A stretch of 64,000 bases of DNA from Saccharospirillum alexandrii_A (GCF_043641555.1 NZ_JBHZRJ010000005.1:310001-374000), one strand, 5' to 3'. Positions 15,575-24,304 are shown, counted from the stretch's first letter. The notes: a model not told the origin generated them from the sequence alone. Program-made: numbers and translations.

Positions 15575-17551
15575 ATGAGCTCAAAGACCGGCCCACTGAC
15601 CGGCCAGAAAACCCCGCTGGCAAAAAAACTCGGCCTTCTGGTCGGCCTTGGCTTCTGTTCCGGTGTGTTACTGGCCATTGCGATCTGGTTGCTGAGCCTG
15701 AACATTCCGATGATCAGCGGCATGATGGGGCTGCTGTGCACCATCGGCAGCCTGGCGTTACTGGTGGCTACGTTTCGGGTTTATGCGGCCATTTCGCTTT
15801 CATTGGCGCAGAACGACCAGAAACATCTGCAAAATGCGCTGATTCAGGCCAAAGACATGCTCGACACCAGCAAACAGCTGCGCGACGACCATGTGCTGTT
15901 GCAGAGCGTGTACAACAACCTGACCTTCCCGGTCTGGCTGAAAGACCGCTTTGGGCGCTATCTGGTGGTGAACAACACCCTGACCAACCACTGGTGCGAT
16001 GGCGTCGATGCGAAAGGCAAAACCGATGCCGAGGTGCTCAACGCCCAACTGGCCGAGGTGTTTATGGCGTCGGACGAACAGGCGCTGAACACCGGCCGCC
16101 ACCAGGTGCTGGAGCTGAAAATGGACCTGACCGGCCAGCCTTCTCGCTGGTACCGGATTGAGCGCCACCCATTGGTCGGCGAGAACGATGCCATTGTTGG
16201 TATTCTGGGCTTTGCCATCGACATTACCGGGTACAAGGTGTCGGATGAGCGCTTGCGGGCGGATCAGCTGATCGACCCGGTGACTGAGTTTTCCAACCAG
16301 CAGGGGCTGCGCCGTTTTATCGATGAGCACGATGAAGAGATCGACGATCTCTGGTGTCTGCACGTCGATATCGATCACTTTAAAGTGCTGAACGACAGTA
16401 TGGGCAACGCTGCTGGCGATCAGTTGCTGACCCAGTTGTCGCAGCGCCTGAAACACCACAGCGACGAGGAGGATTTCCTCGCCCGCGTCGGTGCTGATGA
16501 GTTTGTGTTGTTCTGGTACGGCACCGAGGTGCCTTCCGATGACGACCGCGACGAGCGCCTGAAAGACCTGCATCTGCAATTGAATCAGCCGTTTTCCATT
16601 GGCGAGAGCAGCTACAGTTTTACCGTCTCGATCGGTGCGGCACGTGCACCCGGCCATGGCCTGACGGCGAACGAGCTGCACCAGAACGCCGGTATTGCGC
16701 TGTTCAATGCCAAGAAAAAAGGCCGCAACCAGGTGCACTGGTACCACAGCGATTATGAAGACCAGGCCCAGCGCCGGCTGCATAAGGCGCAAATGCTGAA
16801 GAACGCTTTGAAACAACAGGACCTGGAAGTTCACCTGCAGCCGCGCATCGATTCACGCACCGGGGAGATTCTAGCGCTGGAGTGCCTGGCGCGCTTGCAG
16901 GGTGAAACCGGAGATCTGATTTACCCGGGGCATTTCATCGAGCTGGCCGAGCACAACGGCTCGATTCGGGAACTGGACCGCTGGATGCTGGAGCAGGCGT
17001 TACTGCTGATCTCCCGCCAGTTGAACGAGGGCGCTCACCCGGTGGTTCTGGGCGTGAACCTGAGCGTGCAAAGCATTAATGACGATACGCTGCGCTACCT
17101 GACGGCCTGGCATGGCCGCAAGCCGGATGCATTGCGCTATCTGGAAATCGAGATTACCGAACACCACCTGCCAGACCAGAACGATGATTTCCGCCAGCGT
17201 CTGGAAGCGCTGGATGCCCTCGGCATTGTGCTGGCGCTGGACGACTTTGGTTCCGGCTATGCCAACCTGTCGAAACTGCCGGACCTGCCGTTCCGGATCA
17301 TCAAGCTCGACCAGAGTTTTATTCGGGATCTGCCGAATTCGGAAAAGCAGATGGCGGTGGTAAAGGCGATTGTCGATCTGTGCAATTCGCTGTCGATTAC
17401 CGTGGTGGCCGAAGGTGTCGAGACCGAGGAAGAACTCAATGCGGTCTCCAAACTGGGCTGCCATTACATTCAGGGCTTTGTCTATTCCAAGCCGCGCGCC
17501 CTGGCCGATGCCATAGAATGGTTTGAGCAGCGCCAGATGGCTCGTCAGTAG
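15575..17551 (+). CDS. PAS-GGDEF-EAL membrane protein, probable c-di-GMP phosphodiesterase
   Basis: 658 residues. Two membrane segments (about 18-42 and 46-70), a PAS domain (about 115-215, 'VYNNLTFPVWLKDRFGRYLVVN'), a GGDEF domain (about 235-400) and an EAL domain (about 405-650). The GGDEF signature reads 'RVGADEF', with Ala for the second Gly, so cyclase activity is doubtful. The EAL motif reads 'ECLARL' (Cys for Ala), but the other catalytic residues are present: 'EITEHHL', 'LALDDFGSGYANL', 'IKLDQSF', 'VVAEGVET', 'HYIQGFVYSKP'. I infer c-di-GMP hydrolysis, with GGDEF possibly a GTP-sensing regulator. Single gene ending 22 bases before a palindromic element. Confidence 0.9.
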   Translation: MSSKTGPLTGQKTPLAKKLGLLVGLGFCSGVLLAIAIWLLSLNIPMISGMMGLLCTIGSLALLVATFRVYAAISLSLAQNDQKHLQNALIQAKDMLDTSKQLRDDHVLLQSVYNNLTFPVWLKDRFGRYLVVNNTLTNHWCDGVDAKGKTDAEVLNAQLAEVFMASDEQALNTGRHQVLELKMDLTGQPSRWYRIERHPLVGENDAIVGILGFAIDITGYKVSDERLRADQLIDPVTEFSNQQGLRRFIDEHDEEIDDLWCLHVDIDHFKVLNDSMGNAAGDQLLTQLSQRLKHHSDEEDFLARVGADEFVLFWYGTEVPSDDDRDERLKDLHLQLNQPFSIGESSYSFTVSIGAARAPGHGLTANELHQNAGIALFNAKKKGRNQVHWYHSDYEDQAQRRLHKAQMLKNALKQQDLEVHLQPRIDSRTGEILALECLARLQGETGDLIYPGHFIELAEHNGSIRELDRWMLEQALLLISRQLNEGAHPVVLGVNLSVQSINDDTLRYLTAWHGRKPDALRYLEIEITEHHLPDQNDDFRQRLEALDALGIVLALDDFGSGYANLSKLPDLPFRIIKLDQSFIRDLPNSEKQMAVVKAIVDLCNSLSITVVAEGVETEEELNAVSKLGCHYIQGFVYSKPRALADAIEWFEQRQMARQ

Positions 17552-17573
17552 GCGGTGGCATTGGTACGCAACG

Positions 17574-17673
17574 GCTGCCGGGGGTGCCTCTGCGGGGTCG
17601 GCGTGAATCCGTCCGTGGAGCCTAGGCCACAACATCCATGTTGTGGACTACCCCACAGAGGCACCCCCGGCAA
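17574..17673 (+). repeat. Palindromic element, type 1
   Basis: Arms TGCCGGGGGTGCCTCTGCGGGG and CCCCACAGAGGCACCCCCGGCA (21 of 22 pair). Inner hairpin CCACAACATCCATGTTGTGG. Lies 22 bases past the GGDEF-EAL stop, in the position of a terminator. Confidence 0.88.
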
Positions 17674-17790
17674 CCGCCGCTAGTCTCCATTGCCTGGGTT
17701 CGCTATCACTCAATAACTTCTCAGCTATTGCGCGGCCGTGACGAATTCATTACCATGCCGCTCCCTGGCTGGGGCTCCCCGGTCAGTTTT

Positions 17791-17875
<85 letters not shown>

Positions 17876-18040
17876 TTCGAAGTTAGCTTCTCCCTTTCTA
17901 TGAAATCGCTCAGTACCTACCCCGGTATTGTTGTGTTCGTGTGTCTGTTATCGCCGTGTTTCACCCTGGCAGAACACTCCGCAGGCGACGGCAAGCAAAA
18001 CCAACCCTTGCAATCTCCCTTGGCATGAAGGCACAATTCA

Positions 18041-18068
18041 CACTTGTTATTTAATTAACACTTGTTAA
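18041..18068 (+). promoter_or_regulatory. Direct repeats before psuK, candidate operator
   Basis: CACTTGTTA occurs at 18041 and again at 18059, 18 bp apart, flanking the palindrome TTAATTAA, and ends 11 bases before the psuK start. The fused HTH of PsuK is a plausible ligand; this is inference. Confidence 0.4.
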
Positions 18069-18079
18069 TCAGGCCGACA

Positions 18080-19156
18080 ATGACCGATATTGAACAGCAA
18101 CTTCTAGCCGCTATCCGCGCCACGCCTATGGCTACCCAGCAACAACTGGCTGATCAGCTGGGGCTTAGCCGTGAATCGGTGGCCGGGCATATTATGCGGC
18201 TGACACGGCAGGGGGTGATTCTGGGCAAGGGGTATTTGCTGCCCGATCAGGACCGGATTGTCGTGCTCGGTGGCGCCAATGTGGATCTGACCGGCCGTTG
18301 CCACTCAGCCTACCGGCCCGGTGATTCCAACCCGGGCAGTCTGTCGCAAAGTGCCGGGGGCGTTGGCCGCAACATTGCCGAGAATCTGGCGCATCTGGGT
18401 CACGATGTCACGCTGATCACGCTACTCGGCAATGACACCAACGGCGATTGGTTGCACCAGCGCATTGCCGCAGCCGGCATTCGGACCGACGGCCTGTTGC
18501 GCCACCCCAGCTTGCCAACCAGTACCTACCTGGCGATGAACGATCACCAGGGTCAGTTGGTCGGCGCCCTGGCGGACATGGGCATCGCCGAGGCGCTGAC
18601 GCCCGAGATATTGGCGCCGATGCGCTCGACGCTGGTGGCGGCTGATGCGGTGGTGGTTGAAGCGAATGTACCAGAGGCAACTCTGGCCTGGCTGGCCACC
18701 CTGCCGCTGAAAGGCAGGCTCTACGCCGATGCCGTCTCTACGGCCAAGGCGCCTCGTCTGAAGCCCCTGTTGCCACATCTTAACGTGCTTAAGGTTAACC
18801 GCTCTGAGGCAGGTGCTCTGCTGGGCGACACCGTCGACGAGCCGGAAACACTGGCCAGCCGGTTGCTGGAACAGGGCGTTAACACCGTGGCCCTGAGTCT
18901 GGGTCGCGATGGCCTGATGCTGTGTACCGACAAGCAACACCACCGCCAGGGCATTTACCCGACCCACATCGCCAGCGATACCGGTGCCGGCGATGCCCTG
19001 GTTGCCGGGCTGATTCACGCCGACCGGGCGCACTGGGAACTTTCTCACAAAGCAGCGTTCAGCCTCGGCTGTGCCGGCCTGACGCTCGAATCGAGCGGTG
19101 CCAACCACCCGCACCTTACCGAAACAACTGTTAATCAATGGATACTCGACCGATGA
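18080..19156 (+). CDS. psuK: Pseudouridine kinase with N-terminal winged helix
   Basis: Phosphorylates pseudouridine to its 5'-phosphate, the substrate of the next gene. 358 residues, about 45 more than E. coli PsuK. The extra N-terminus (1-55) is a winged-helix DNA-binding domain ('ATQQQLADQLGLSRESVAGHIMRL'), so the protein may also regulate transcription. The PfkB-type kinase domain (about 62-355) has 'VVLGGANVDLTGR', the glycine-rich 'SAGGVGRNIAENLAHLG' and the catalytic 'DTGAGDALVAGL'. The start at 18080 is the ATG; an in-frame TTG 18 bases upstream lies in the direct repeats and is unlikely. Overlaps psuG by 4 bases. Confidence 0.92.
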   Translation: MTDIEQQLLAAIRATPMATQQQLADQLGLSRESVAGHIMRLTRQGVILGKGYLLPDQDRIVVLGGANVDLTGRCHSAYRPGDSNPGSLSQSAGGVGRNIAENLAHLGHDVTLITLLGNDTNGDWLHQRIAAAGIRTDGLLRHPSLPTSTYLAMNDHQGQLVGALADMGIAEALTPEILAPMRSTLVAADAVVVEANVPEATLAWLATLPLKGRLYADAVSTAKAPRLKPLLPHLNVLKVNRSEAGALLGDTVDEPETLASRLLEQGVNTVALSLGRDGLMLCTDKQHHRQGIYPTHIASDTGAGDALVAGLIHADRAHWELSHKAAFSLGCAGLTLESSGANHPHLTETTVNQWILDR

Positions 19157-20064
19157 ATAGCTACCTGGACATCAAACCCGAAGTGGCGGACGCACTGGCC
19201 AATGGCCTGCCCGTTGTTGCACTGGAAAGCACCATCATTTCTCACGGCATGCCCTGGCCGGACAACGCCACCACCGCCAAGGAAGTGGAGCAAATCATTC
19301 GCGATGCCGGTGCCGTACCGGCAACCATCGCCATCATCAACGGCCGCCTCAAGGCCGGTTTGACCAGTGACGAAATTGATACGCTGGCAAAAGCCGGGCA
19401 AAGCGTCGCCAAATGCTCCCGTCGTGACCTGCCTTATGTCGTCGCGCGCGGTGAGCACGGTGCAACCACGGTTGCGGCGACCATGATCATTGCCGATATG
19501 GCCGGCATTCGGGTGTTTGCCACCGGCGGCATTGGTGGGGTGCATCGCGGCGCCCAGCAGAGCTTTGATATCTCGGCAGACCTGCAGGAGCTGGCGCATA
19601 CGTCGGTGGCGGTAATTTGCGCCGGTGCCAAATCGATACTCGACCTGGGGCTGACCCGTGAATACCTCGAAACCCAGGGCGTGCCGGTGCTCGGCTACCA
19701 GACCGATTCGCTGCCCGCCTTCTACACCCGCACCAGCGAACACAGTGTCGACTACCGGCTCGACAGCGACACCGACATTGCGGCCTTCCTGAAAGCCAAA
19801 TGGGGCATGAAGCTGAACGGCGGTGTGGTGATTGCGAACCCGATTCCCGAAGCCTACGCCATGGACCCGACCAAGATTCAGCAGGCCATTGAGCAGGCTC
19901 TTGCAGAATCGGTCGAACAGGGCATCAGTGGTAAGGACTCGACGCCCTTCCTGCTGGCGCGCGTAGCCGAACTCACGGGCGGCGATAGCCTGGCCAGCAA
20001 CATTCAACTGGTGTTCAACAACGCCCGCCTGGCGGCCGGCATTGCGCGCGAGCTGATCGCCTGA
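19153..20064 (+). CDS. psuG: Pseudouridine-5'-phosphate glycosidase
   Basis: Cleaves pseudouridine 5'-phosphate to uracil and ribose 5-phosphate, completing pseudouridine salvage with PsuK. 303 residues. E. coli PsuG segments are preserved: 'PVVALESTIISHGMP', 'AVPATIAIINGRLKAGL', 'RRDLPYVVA', 'GATTVAATMIIADMAGI', 'FATGGIGGVHRGAQ', 'VICAGAKSILDLGLT' (catalytic Lys) and 'GKDSTPFLLARVAELTGG'. I chose the ATG at 19153, which overlaps the psuK stop (ATGA); an ATG 15 bases upstream is possible. Followed by a strong terminator, so psuKG is one transcript. Confidence 0.96.
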   Translation: MNSYLDIKPEVADALANGLPVVALESTIISHGMPWPDNATTAKEVEQIIRDAGAVPATIAIINGRLKAGLTSDEIDTLAKAGQSVAKCSRRDLPYVVARGEHGATTVAATMIIADMAGIRVFATGGIGGVHRGAQQSFDISADLQELAHTSVAVICAGAKSILDLGLTREYLETQGVPVLGYQTDSLPAFYTRTSEHSVDYRLDSDTDIAAFLKAKWGMKLNGGVVIANPIPEAYAMDPTKIQQAIEQALAESVEQGISGKDSTPFLLARVAELTGGDSLASNIQLVFNNARLAAGIARELIA

Positions 20065-20097
20065 GCGATCCCTCTCGCTGAACACCACGCCTTTTCT

Positions 20098-20140
20098 AAG
20101 CCCCCGGTTTGATCACACGATCAAACCGGGGGCTTTTTTT
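20098..20140 (+). terminator. Rho-independent terminator of psuKG
   Basis: Perfect 17-bp stem (AAGCCCCCGGTTTGATC and complement), loop ACAC, then a run of T to 20140. Starts 34 bases after the psuG stop. Confidence 0.95.
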
Positions 20141-20379
20141 GTCAATTCCTATCAAACTGCGCTCATATACCGAATAGCGGTTGCACTAGGCTGCGCGGCT
20201 GGCTAGTTTATTGCTACGAACAAGGCAATCATTCATGCGACGAGGTCTTTCATGTCGTCGCTGCTCCAAAGAAGTGCGCTGCTCTTACCGGCGGGCACCC
20301 AATGGAGACCAGGGATCGGAATGTGCTGTAGCGGACGGGAAGTCGTTAACTCCAATAAACAGAAAAGGTTAACGTTTCA

Positions 20380-21120
20380 ATGCAGACCCACCCCCTGGTT
20401 CGACGGCTCGCATTCGTGTGCGCCTGTATGCTTCCGGCGACTTTGTTTGCCGAGGACTTTCCACGCATCAATCTCTATACCGAAAATTACGGTACCTTCA
20501 ATTACAGCCTTACCGGCGCTGCCTATGAACACGATATTGAAGACATCGGCGGCACGGCCACCGAGATCGTCGAGAAGCTGTTCACCGAGGCCGGTATCGA
20601 CTTCAAATTGCGGCTGCGTACCTGGTCGGTTGCTTATGAACGCGCGGTTGAACGCCCCAACTATGGCGTTTTTTCCACCGGGCGCACTGAATCGCGGGAA
20701 GACCTGTTCGAATGGGTGGGCCCGGTCGGTCAGTACAGCTGGATTTTGCTGGCTAAAGAAGGTAGCAACCTGACCATCAATAGGCTGGAGGACGCACGCG
20801 GCCTGCGCATTGGCGGGTACGAAGGTGACGCGGCGACGACCTTTCTGCAGGGGCAGGGCTATGAAGTCTCCACCCTGCCGAACGAATCACTCAACGCCCA
20901 ACGGCTGGCCAATGACCTGATTGATGTATGGATCACCTCAGATATCAATGGCTACAAGGTTGCGGAAGAAAGCGGCTACCCGGATGTCGAAGAAGCCTTT
21001 CGCATTCGAACCGTCGATTTATATCTGGCGATGAACCCGGAAACCGACCCGCGCGTCATCAATGCCTTGAATTCGGCCTATGATACACTGATTGCCCGGG
21101 GCGAAATCACCTTCGATTGA
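20380..21120 (+). CDS. Periplasmic substrate-binding protein, SBP_bac_3 type
   Basis: 246 residues. Signal peptide of about 24 residues ending ATLFA|ED. The mature protein has the amino-acid-binding-protein-like fold: 'GGTATEIVEKLFTEAGIDFKLRLRTWSVAYE', 'GVFSTGRTESREDLFEWVGPV', 'ARGLRIGGYEGDA'. These short SBP_bac_3 proteins without a nearby permease are common in gammaproteobacteria and their ligands are mostly unknown. Followed after 23 bases by a lipoprotein gene on the same strand, so the two may form a unit. AAGG lies about 10 nt before the ATG. The 239 bases between the psuG terminator and this gene show nothing I can name. Confidence 0.82.
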   Translation: MQTHPLVRRLAFVCACMLPATLFAEDFPRINLYTENYGTFNYSLTGAAYEHDIEDIGGTATEIVEKLFTEAGIDFKLRLRTWSVAYERAVERPNYGVFSTGRTESREDLFEWVGPVGQYSWILLAKEGSNLTINRLEDARGLRIGGYEGDAATTFLQGQGYEVSTLPNESLNAQRLANDLIDVWITSDINGYKVAEESGYPDVEEAFRIRTVDLYLAMNPETDPRVINALNSAYDTLIARGEITFD

Positions 21121-21143
21121 ACGGCTTTCATAAGGGGGAGCGT

Positions 21144-21719
21144 ATGCGTTTTCGTCTGATCCCGCTGGTTCTGATCACCCTGTTGACCGGTTGCAGCGCC
21201 TTGCAACCTTCGGGGTCTATGGTACCGGCGGTTTCCACACCGTCGATTACGCTGCCACTGGTAGCCAGTTGGTACAACGGTAAGGTGTATTATTACGTAA
21301 CCACCGATGCCTGGCCCAGAAACATGGCCATCGCCAAGGGCGCCAACTTCACTCCCCGCTTTCGCGATGCCATTCCGCCCCGCCCCAAACCACCGGGGCT
21401 GAAGACCATTCTGGAGCGGATCTACACCTTTCCGGCAGGGGAGCAAATAAACATCATCCCCTCCGCCCCCGACCCGATTGGCCCAACCAGCAATAACCGG
21501 CCCTACAGCCCTGTCTGGCAGATGGTGGAAGTACGCTGGCTGATGCCGGACCACCGGCAAGAGCTGAAGTCGGAAGCAGAACTGCTCGATGCGGAGGCAG
21601 AAGGCTGGGTAGAACTGACGCTGACTGAGGTTATTGTGAACTGCGCGGTGGTCGCCGATGCCGAGGGTAACCGGCTGCCAGGCAGCCAGTTACACGGTTT
21701 ACCCGCTCAGCCGCGGTAG
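21144..21719 (+). CDS. Hypothetical lipoprotein
   Basis: 191 residues. The signal peptide 'MRFRLIPLVLITLLTGCS' has a lipobox L-T-G-C, so it is probably anchored to the outer membrane. The mature part contains 'YNGKVYYYVTTDAWPRNMA' and a proline-rich stretch, with no family I recognise. I chose the ATG at 21144 because GGGGGAG precedes it and the lipobox falls at the right place; a TTG overlapping the upstream stop would add nine residues. Its 3' end overlaps the gcvT 3' end by 13 bases in convergent orientation. Confidence 0.75.
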   Translation: MRFRLIPLVLITLLTGCSALQPSGSMVPAVSTPSITLPLVASWYNGKVYYYVTTDAWPRNMAIAKGANFTPRFRDAIPPRPKPPGLKTILERIYTFPAGEQINIIPSAPDPIGPTSNNRPYSPVWQMVEVRWLMPDHRQELKSEAELLDAEAEGWVELTLTEVIVNCAVVADAEGNRLPGSQLHGLPAQPR

Positions 21720-22834
21720 TAGCGCTGCTCGATAAACGGCATGCGGCTGACGGACATCGGCAGGCGCTTGCCCCGCACTTCGGCGAACACCTCGGTTTCC
21801 AGAGCGCTGAAGGGCGTTTCCACGTAGCCCATGGCAATAGACGCTTCGGCACTCGGCCCAAAGGTGCCGCTGGTCACGACGCCAATACGATCGCCTTCGG
21901 CACTGAACAGTTCCGTGCCTTCGCGAACCGGCGCCCGCCCTGCTCCGACCAGGCCAACCCGTTTGCGTTGCCAGTCTTTGTTCGCGATCTGCGCCAGAAT
22001 CACCTCAGCCCCCAGGAAACCGCCCGGACGCTCGCCATCGGCACGGCGCGGCTTGCTGATCGCCCAGATCAGGCTGCCTTCGAGCGGCGTGGTGGTGGTA
22101 TCAATATCATGCCCGTACAAGCAGAGGCCGCTTTCCAGGCGCAATGAATCCCGCGCGCCCAGGCCAATCAGTTCGACTTCGGGCTCGGCCAAAATACGAC
22201 GGACCAGGCGGTCGGCATCAGCCGCCGGAATGGAGATTTCATAGCCGTCTTCACCGGTATAGCCACTGCGCGAGACATAGCACTCGACGCCATCGAGCGT
22301 TAGCTGCCAGTTATCCATAAACACCATTCTGGCGACGGCTGGTTCATAGCGCGCCAGCACCTCTACCGCTTTCGGCCCCTGCAAGGCGACCAGCGCCCGG
22401 TCGTCGAGCCGCTCCAGCGTGACACCGCTGCCCAGGTGGGCCTCCAGGTGAGCAATATCGGCTTCCTTGCAGGCGGCATTCACGACCAGGTACAGACAAT
22501 CTTCATAGCGAGTGACCATCAGGTCATCCAGAATACCGCCAGTCTCGCTGGTAAAAATGGCATAGCGCTGCTTGCCCACAGGCAAGTCGATAATGTCGAC
22601 CGGCACCAGTTTCTCCAGCTCAGCCGCTGCCTGCTCACCATGCAATTTCAACTGACCCATGTGCGAGACATCAAACAACCCGGCCGCAGACCGGGTGTGC
22701 AGGTGCTCCTGCTTCACCCCAAGCGGGTACTGCACAGGCATGGAATACCCGGCAAACGGCACCATACGGGCACCCATTTCAACATGCAGGTCGGTCAGCG
22801 GCGTGGTGTTCAGGGAGTCTGTATTGTCAGTCAT
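21707..22834 (-). CDS. gcvT: Aminomethyltransferase, glycine cleavage T protein
   Basis: T protein of the glycine cleavage system: transfers the methylene unit from aminomethyl-lipoyl-GcvH to tetrahydrofolate and releases ammonia. 375 residues. N-terminal 'FAGYSMPVQYPLGVKQEHLHTRSAAGLFDVSHMGQ', folate-site 'SRSGYTGEDGYEI', 'GLGARDSLRLESGLCLYGHD' and C-terminal 'GVVTSGTFGPSAEASIAMGYV' are all typical. ATG at 22834 with AGGTGA upstream. It is encoded opposite to gcvH-gcvP, with the XRE-cupin gene between, so the operon is split; a shared palindrome upstream of both parts suggests common control. Confidence 0.96.
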   Translation of the reverse strand: MTDNTDSLNTTPLTDLHVEMGARMVPFAGYSMPVQYPLGVKQEHLHTRSAAGLFDVSHMGQLKLHGEQAAAELEKLVPVDIIDLPVGKQRYAIFTSETGGILDDLMVTRYEDCLYLVVNAACKEADIAHLEAHLGSGVTLERLDDRALVALQGPKAVEVLARYEPAVARMVFMDNWQLTLDGVECYVSRSGYTGEDGYEISIPAADADRLVRRILAEPEVELIGLGARDSLRLESGLCLYGHDIDTTTTPLEGSLIWAISKPRRADGERPGGFLGAEVILAQIANKDWQRKRVGLVGAGRAPVREGTELFSAEGDRIGVVTSGTFGPSAEASIAMGYVETPFSALETEVFAEVRGKRLPMSVSRMPFIEQRYYRG

Positions 22835-22895
22835 AAGTCACCTGTTAACGTGTGAGCAGACCCGAAGTCTACTCTGAAAAAATGGCGTGACCGGC

Positions 22896-22932
22896 ATAAT
22901 GCAACAACAAAACCTTGTTTCCAATAAGAAAC
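22896..22932 (-). promoter_or_regulatory. gcvT promoter overlapped by palindrome GTTTC-N6-GAAAC
   Basis: On the minus strand TTGGAA (-35), 17 bp, CATTAT (-10) forms a good promoter about 60 bases before gcvT. The palindrome GTTTCCAATAAGAAAC at 22917-22932 covers the -35. Almost the same sequence is at 24120-24135 before gcvH. Confidence 0.6.
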
Positions 22933-22960
22933 ATGAGAAATATGGCTGAGTGTTGAGCCA

Positions 22961-23136
22961 CGGTTCGGAGTTTAGTTTTACCTTGGTGCCAATGGGCGTG
23001 TCAGCCACCGGGTGGTCCTATCCGGGGTCGGCGTGAACCCGTCCATGGGGCCTAGACCACAACATCCATGTTGTGGACTTCCCCGGATAGGACCACCCGG
23101 CAGCTAACACTCACTATGTGCAAACTCCGAGACCTG
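22961..23136 (+). repeat. Palindromic element, type 1, full length
   Basis: End motifs CGGTTCGGAGTTT and AAACTCCGAGACC are imperfect complements. Core arms CACCGGGTGGTCCTATCCGGGG and complement; inner hairpin CCACAACATCCATGTTGTGG. First member of a pair with the type 2 copy at 23190. Confidence 0.87.
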
Positions 23137-23189
23137 CACATTACTGTCTATCTTGGTTGGTCAATATTGAATTAAACCATCTCAGACCA

Positions 23190-23304
23190 GCTTTGGCTGC
23201 CGGGTACTGGGTTGGCGGGGCGTCGGTCACCATGGATGGTGACCGCCGAGCTTACACGGATGTACTTGCAGCGACCCGCCCACCCAGTACCCGGTGGCCA
23301 AAGC
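23190..23304 (-). repeat. Palindromic element, type 2
   Basis: Arms of 30 bp, GCTTTGGCTGCCGGGTACTG..GGCGGG and complement, with two or three mismatches. Inner hairpin GGTCACCATGGATGGTGACC and box AGCTTACACGGATGTACTTG. Lies 58 bases downstream of the XRE-cupin gene's 3' end. Confidence 0.86.
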
Positions 23305-23362
23305 GACTTCTGCCACAGGCTAAAATTCAACCACTCCCCAGGCAACCAACAAGGAAACCCCG

Positions 23363-24016
23363 TTAGGCAGTCACCCACAATACCTCGGCATCCTGCTCGC
23401 TGGTTGAGACCAGGGCATGCCCCATGGTGCAGTCGTAGTAGGCTGAATCGCCTTCGTTGAGGGTGACGGGCTCGTAGAATTCGGTGTAGAAGAGGAGAGA
23501 GCCCGAGAGGACGAAAAGGAACTCTTCGCCTTCGTGGCGGATCCAGTCGCTGAACTCGTCGAAGGTGCGGGTGTGGACCCGGGTGCGGAACGGCACCATT
23601 TTCTTCTGGGTCAGTTGGGTGGCCAGCAGCTCGTGTTCGTAAGTGGGCGTTGGGTGGGGTTTGCCCTCGCCTTTGCGGGTAATGTCGCGGCGGCCGCCGG
23701 CGCTGGCGCCCGTGCGGGGCCGGGCGAACAGCTGGGGGATGTCGATGCCGAGGCCGTGAACCAGTTTGTTGACGGCGCTGAAGGTGGGCGAGATTTGCTC
23801 GTTTTCGATTTTCGACAGTGTGGAGCGGGCAAGCCCGGTGCGTTTGCTCGCCTCTTCGAGTGTCAGGTTCTGGCTCAGGCGAATGGCGCGGACGCGCTGG
23901 CCCAGTTGCAGCGGCTCCAGGGTGGCTTCGGTGGCGCTTTTGCGGGCTACACGCATGGCCTGGGTTTCGCCCTCATGGGCGGTTCCCTGTTTGAGAAAAA
24001 GAGGTTCGTCTGGCAT
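23363..24016 (-). CDS. XRE-family regulator with C-terminal cupin
   Basis: 217 residues. The helix-turn-helix (about 38-92) contains 'LTLEEASKRTGLARSTLSKIENEQISPTF', a textbook HTH_3. The cupin_2 domain (about 140-215) has 'RHEGEEFLFVLSGSLLFYTEFYEPVTLNEGDSAYYDCTMGHAL', which probably binds a small effector. This SutR/PuuR-like architecture often controls amino-acid or polyamine genes. It lies between gcvT and gcvH-gcvP, and the palindrome at 24120 lies in its own upstream region, so I infer it regulates glycine cleavage. The start at 24016 has only a weak ribosome site; an internal ATG ('MRVARKS') is an alternative. Confidence 0.87.
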   Translation of the reverse strand: MPDEPLFLKQGTAHEGETQAMRVARKSATEATLEPLQLGQRVRAIRLSQNLTLEEASKRTGLARSTLSKIENEQISPTFSAVNKLVHGLGIDIPQLFARPRTGASAGGRRDITRKGEGKPHPTPTYEHELLATQLTQKKMVPFRTRVHTRTFDEFSDWIRHEGEEFLFVLSGSLLFYTEFYEPVTLNEGDSAYYDCTMGHALVSTSEQDAEVLWVTA

Positions 24017-24119
24017 GCGTCTCAGGGCTCGCTGCGTGTGTGGCTAGTTTCGGCTATGCCGCCGAGTATCGCACAGGCATTCCGGGCTGGGAACGCCCGT
24101 TCTCTGATGGTCACCCCTT

Positions 24120-24135
24120 GTTTCCTATAAGAAAT
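24120..24135. promoter_or_regulatory. Palindrome GTTTC-N6-GAAA in the XRE-gcvH divergent gap
   Basis: GTTTCCTATAAGAAAT differs from the gcvT-proximal copy (22917-22932) at two positions. It lies 104 bases upstream of the regulator gene and 169 bases upstream of gcvH. Candidate operator for the XRE-cupin protein; inference. Confidence 0.5.
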
Positions 24136-24228
24136 ATTTGTTGTCATCATGAAAGGCCATTGCTACCCTTTCTGCGTAGATTACTGGCAACCCCACTACC
24201 TGTACCCGGGTTCCCAACCAGAACCCAG

Positions 24229-24248
24229 AACCGGCGCCCGCGCCGGTT
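24229..24248 (+). promoter_or_regulatory. Hairpin in the gcvH leader
   Basis: 8-bp stem AACCGGCG/CGCCGGTT with loop CCCG, 57 bases before gcvH, enclosed by a second pairing of CCCAGA with TCTGGG. Could be an attenuator or mRNA stabiliser. The leader lacks the conserved core of a glycine riboswitch. Confidence 0.35.
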
Positions 24249-24304
24249 TCGTGTTTCTGGGCATACCAAACCTGACTTTCAGATCAACTTTTAAGGACAC
24301 GCCA

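Noticed and set aside
17900..18028. 42-residue peptide with a signal-like N-terminus (MKSLSTYPGIVVFVCLL...)
   Set aside because: No ribosome-binding site, begins 25 bases after the tRNA and no recognisable mature part; more likely chance.
24136..24304. Glycine riboswitch before gcvH
   Set aside because: The leader has a plain hairpin but not the conserved tandem glycine aptamer core.
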